Source of the DNA: Phoronis ovalis
Lineage: Eukaryota; Phoronida; Phoronidae
Length of the DNA stretch: 16,707 nucleotides
Direction: 5' to 3'
NCBI GenBank assembly: GCA_028565635.1
Contig: JAOXYB010023070.1
Span: forward strand, 1-16,707
Position 1 is the stretch's first letter. Each line of letters begins with the position of its first letter. Shown here piece after piece: positions 15,473 through 16,707 of this stretch. The notes beneath the pieces are model-generated. The model was not told the DNA's origin and searched no databases. It worked only from the letters and a program-made list of their open reading frames with translations. Made by a program: the position numbers and the translations under genes.

Positions 15473-16333
15473 AATAAGACCAAGTCTTGGTTCATGACGT
15501 TCTGCACTAAGCTCTTAATAATTTGATGTGTGAGCTTGTGCGAACAGTCATGGAACCTTGCATAGTTAATTACAGTGAAAGGGCCCAAATTTTGAAATCT
15601 ATGTAATTCCTACAGAATTAGTTCATATATCACTGTCCAGATGCTCTCTAATTATCCAACTTGAACTCTCACTGCCCCCATCACCATTTGCAACTCCTGC
15701 GCTGGCACACACACACAAAAAGCAAAAACTATTTTTTTCACGAACTTGTCTGCCATCTTCACTTCAGAGTAGCATTTGCGCATACGTGAAATAATGCCAT
15801 CTGTCGGACAAGTGATCCTAACATAGCGAGACATAGAAGTCAACAACCGGGAATACGTTTTTATATCTCAGTTTTGTAGTCACTCTTTGATGGAATTAAT
15901 GACTGATTCCTTACAATTTTTTTTAAATCGGCACCCAGAATTTTTAGCCGGCAGCTTTAATCTTATACTTTATGGAGTACGTGACTTCACTTGTCCGCCA
16001 GATGGTGTTATTTTACGCATGCGCAAGTGCTACTCTGAAGTGAAGACGATGGGCATGTTCGTGAAAAGAATTATGCTTTTGCATTTTGTGTGTGTGTGCC
16101 AGTGCTGGAGTTGCAAATGGTACGAGTATAGTGAGAGTTCAAATTGGATAATCAGAGAGTATCTGGACAGTGATATATGAACTAATTCGGTACGAATTAC
16201 ATAGATTTCGAAGTTTGGGCACTTTCACTATAATTGGCTATGCAAGGTTCCATGACTGTACGCACAAGCTCATCACACGTCAGATTATCAAGGGCTTAGT
16301 GCAGAACGTCATGAACCAGGACTAAATAAGACC
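15473..16333. mobile_element. 843-bp foldback transposable element with 9-bp target duplication
   Basis: The left arm (15482-15815) and right arm (15987-16324) are long, well-matched inverted repeats of about 335 bp around a 171-bp unique loop. They share gttcatgacgttctgcacta, gtcatggaaccttgcata and agttcatatatcactgtcca in inverted orientation. The direct repeat aataagacc flanks the element at 15473-15481 and 16325-16333. A 9-bp duplication with long inverted repeats fits Mutator-like foldback elements, but the superfamily is inference. No transposase is present. The short frames inside the arms are mirror images of each other and do not look like a gene. Confidence 0.9.
16015..16026. promoter_or_regulatory. 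NRF1-like motif in the right foldback arm
   Basis: The sequence acgcatgcgcaa is close to the NRF1 consensus (YGCGCAYGCGCR), a promoter motif of housekeeping genes. The equivalent place in the left arm (near 15777) is mutated. It lies about 0.9 kb upstream of DIS3L2 exon 1. Function is speculative. Confidence 0.25.
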
Positions 16334-16707
16334 TTGTTTGACAGATCCTGTTTTTTTAAATTATATGCAGCAACTTATTATCATGAACCCTTTACTCTAC
16401 CAAAACATTGATTTATTACGTTAATAAATAATAGCAAATAACTACTTGTTTGTATTTTTGTAGCATCATTTAATATTTTTTAAACAGAACTTTTAACAAA
16501 ACTTTTGTGACAATTAACCAAGAGCAGTGCAGTGATTATAAATGTGCTGTGTGATGCTATACTCTCTAAAAACACCGAATAAAGGATTGTATGCACAGTT
16601 ACAATGTAGATATACAGGCAATACAAGTATCCCGGGGGGGTGGTCAATATGAAAGTGGGTACGCATGTTCCAACAAAATTTTGCGTGAAAGGGTATGTTT
16701 TTCGAAC
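16334..16707. other. Right-edge spacer ending in a probable dispersed repeat
   Basis: AT-rich sequence with no gene to about 16620. It changes abruptly to a G-rich segment (cccggggggg at 16631-16640) followed by gtgggtacgcatg and gggtatgtttttcg, runs typical of repeat-element ends in marine invertebrate genomes. It is cut off by the window edge, so identity is unresolved. Confidence 0.35.

Noticed and set aside
15652-16180. Two related small proteins in opposite orientation
   Set aside because: They are mirror-image translations of the two foldback arms, differ by frameshifts, and contain low-complexity VCVC-type stretches from CA/GT runs. A transposable element explains them better.

Overview
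This window looks like nuclear DNA of an AT-rich invertebrate animal. The genes have GT-AG introns, AATAAA poly(A) signals, intron-rich and intronless coding regions side by side, and many miniature inverted-repeat and minisatellite repeats. A lophotrochozoan such as a mollusc or annelid is my guess from the gene content and repeat style. I could not run a database search, so the species is not identified.

Plus strand, 1-4413: two rhodopsin-like (class A) GPCR genes in tandem, each with an uninterrupted coding region (359-1516, 385 aa; 3185-4384, 399 aa with the start I prefer). They share unusual features: no tryptophan at the TM4 landmark, no proline at the TM5 landmark, a basic third intracellular loop, and a very short C-tail without cysteine. 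They are probably tandem duplicates. A seven-copy degenerate motif lies before the first gene. A 95-bp repeat array with a recurring palindrome and AATAAA hexamers lies between them.

Minus strand, 15148 down to 6429: the 5' part of a DIS3L2-like gene (exosome-independent 3'-5' exoribonuclease). I reconstructed thirteen coding exons whose splice phases all agree, giving 697 complete codons. The protein has a long, charged, Lys/Arg-rich N-terminal extension (about residues 1-368), then cold-shock domain 1 (exons 8-10), a large low-complexity linker (exon 11) and cold-shock domain 2 (exons 12-13). The catalytic RNB and S1 domains are not in the window and should lie beyond position 1. If so, the two GPCR genes sit antisense inside one DIS3L2 intron of more than 6.4 kb.

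Repeats: the introns and 5' flank hold three inverted-repeat elements. These are a 737-bp foldback between TTAA sites (4836-5572), a 482-bp MITE with 47-nt terminal repeats between TTAA sites (7286-7775), and an 843-bp foldback with a 9-bp target duplication (15473-16333). Two repeat families overlap exon-intron boundaries of the DIS3L2 gene. A 59-bp minisatellite (13240-13650) carries copies of the exon 3 splice donor, and a separate repeat (6994-7938) carries copies of the exon 12 splice acceptor. These decoy splice sites, the N-terminal extension and the nested GPCR pair are the most unusual things here. I found no CRISPR array, tRNA, rRNA or bacterial-type feature.
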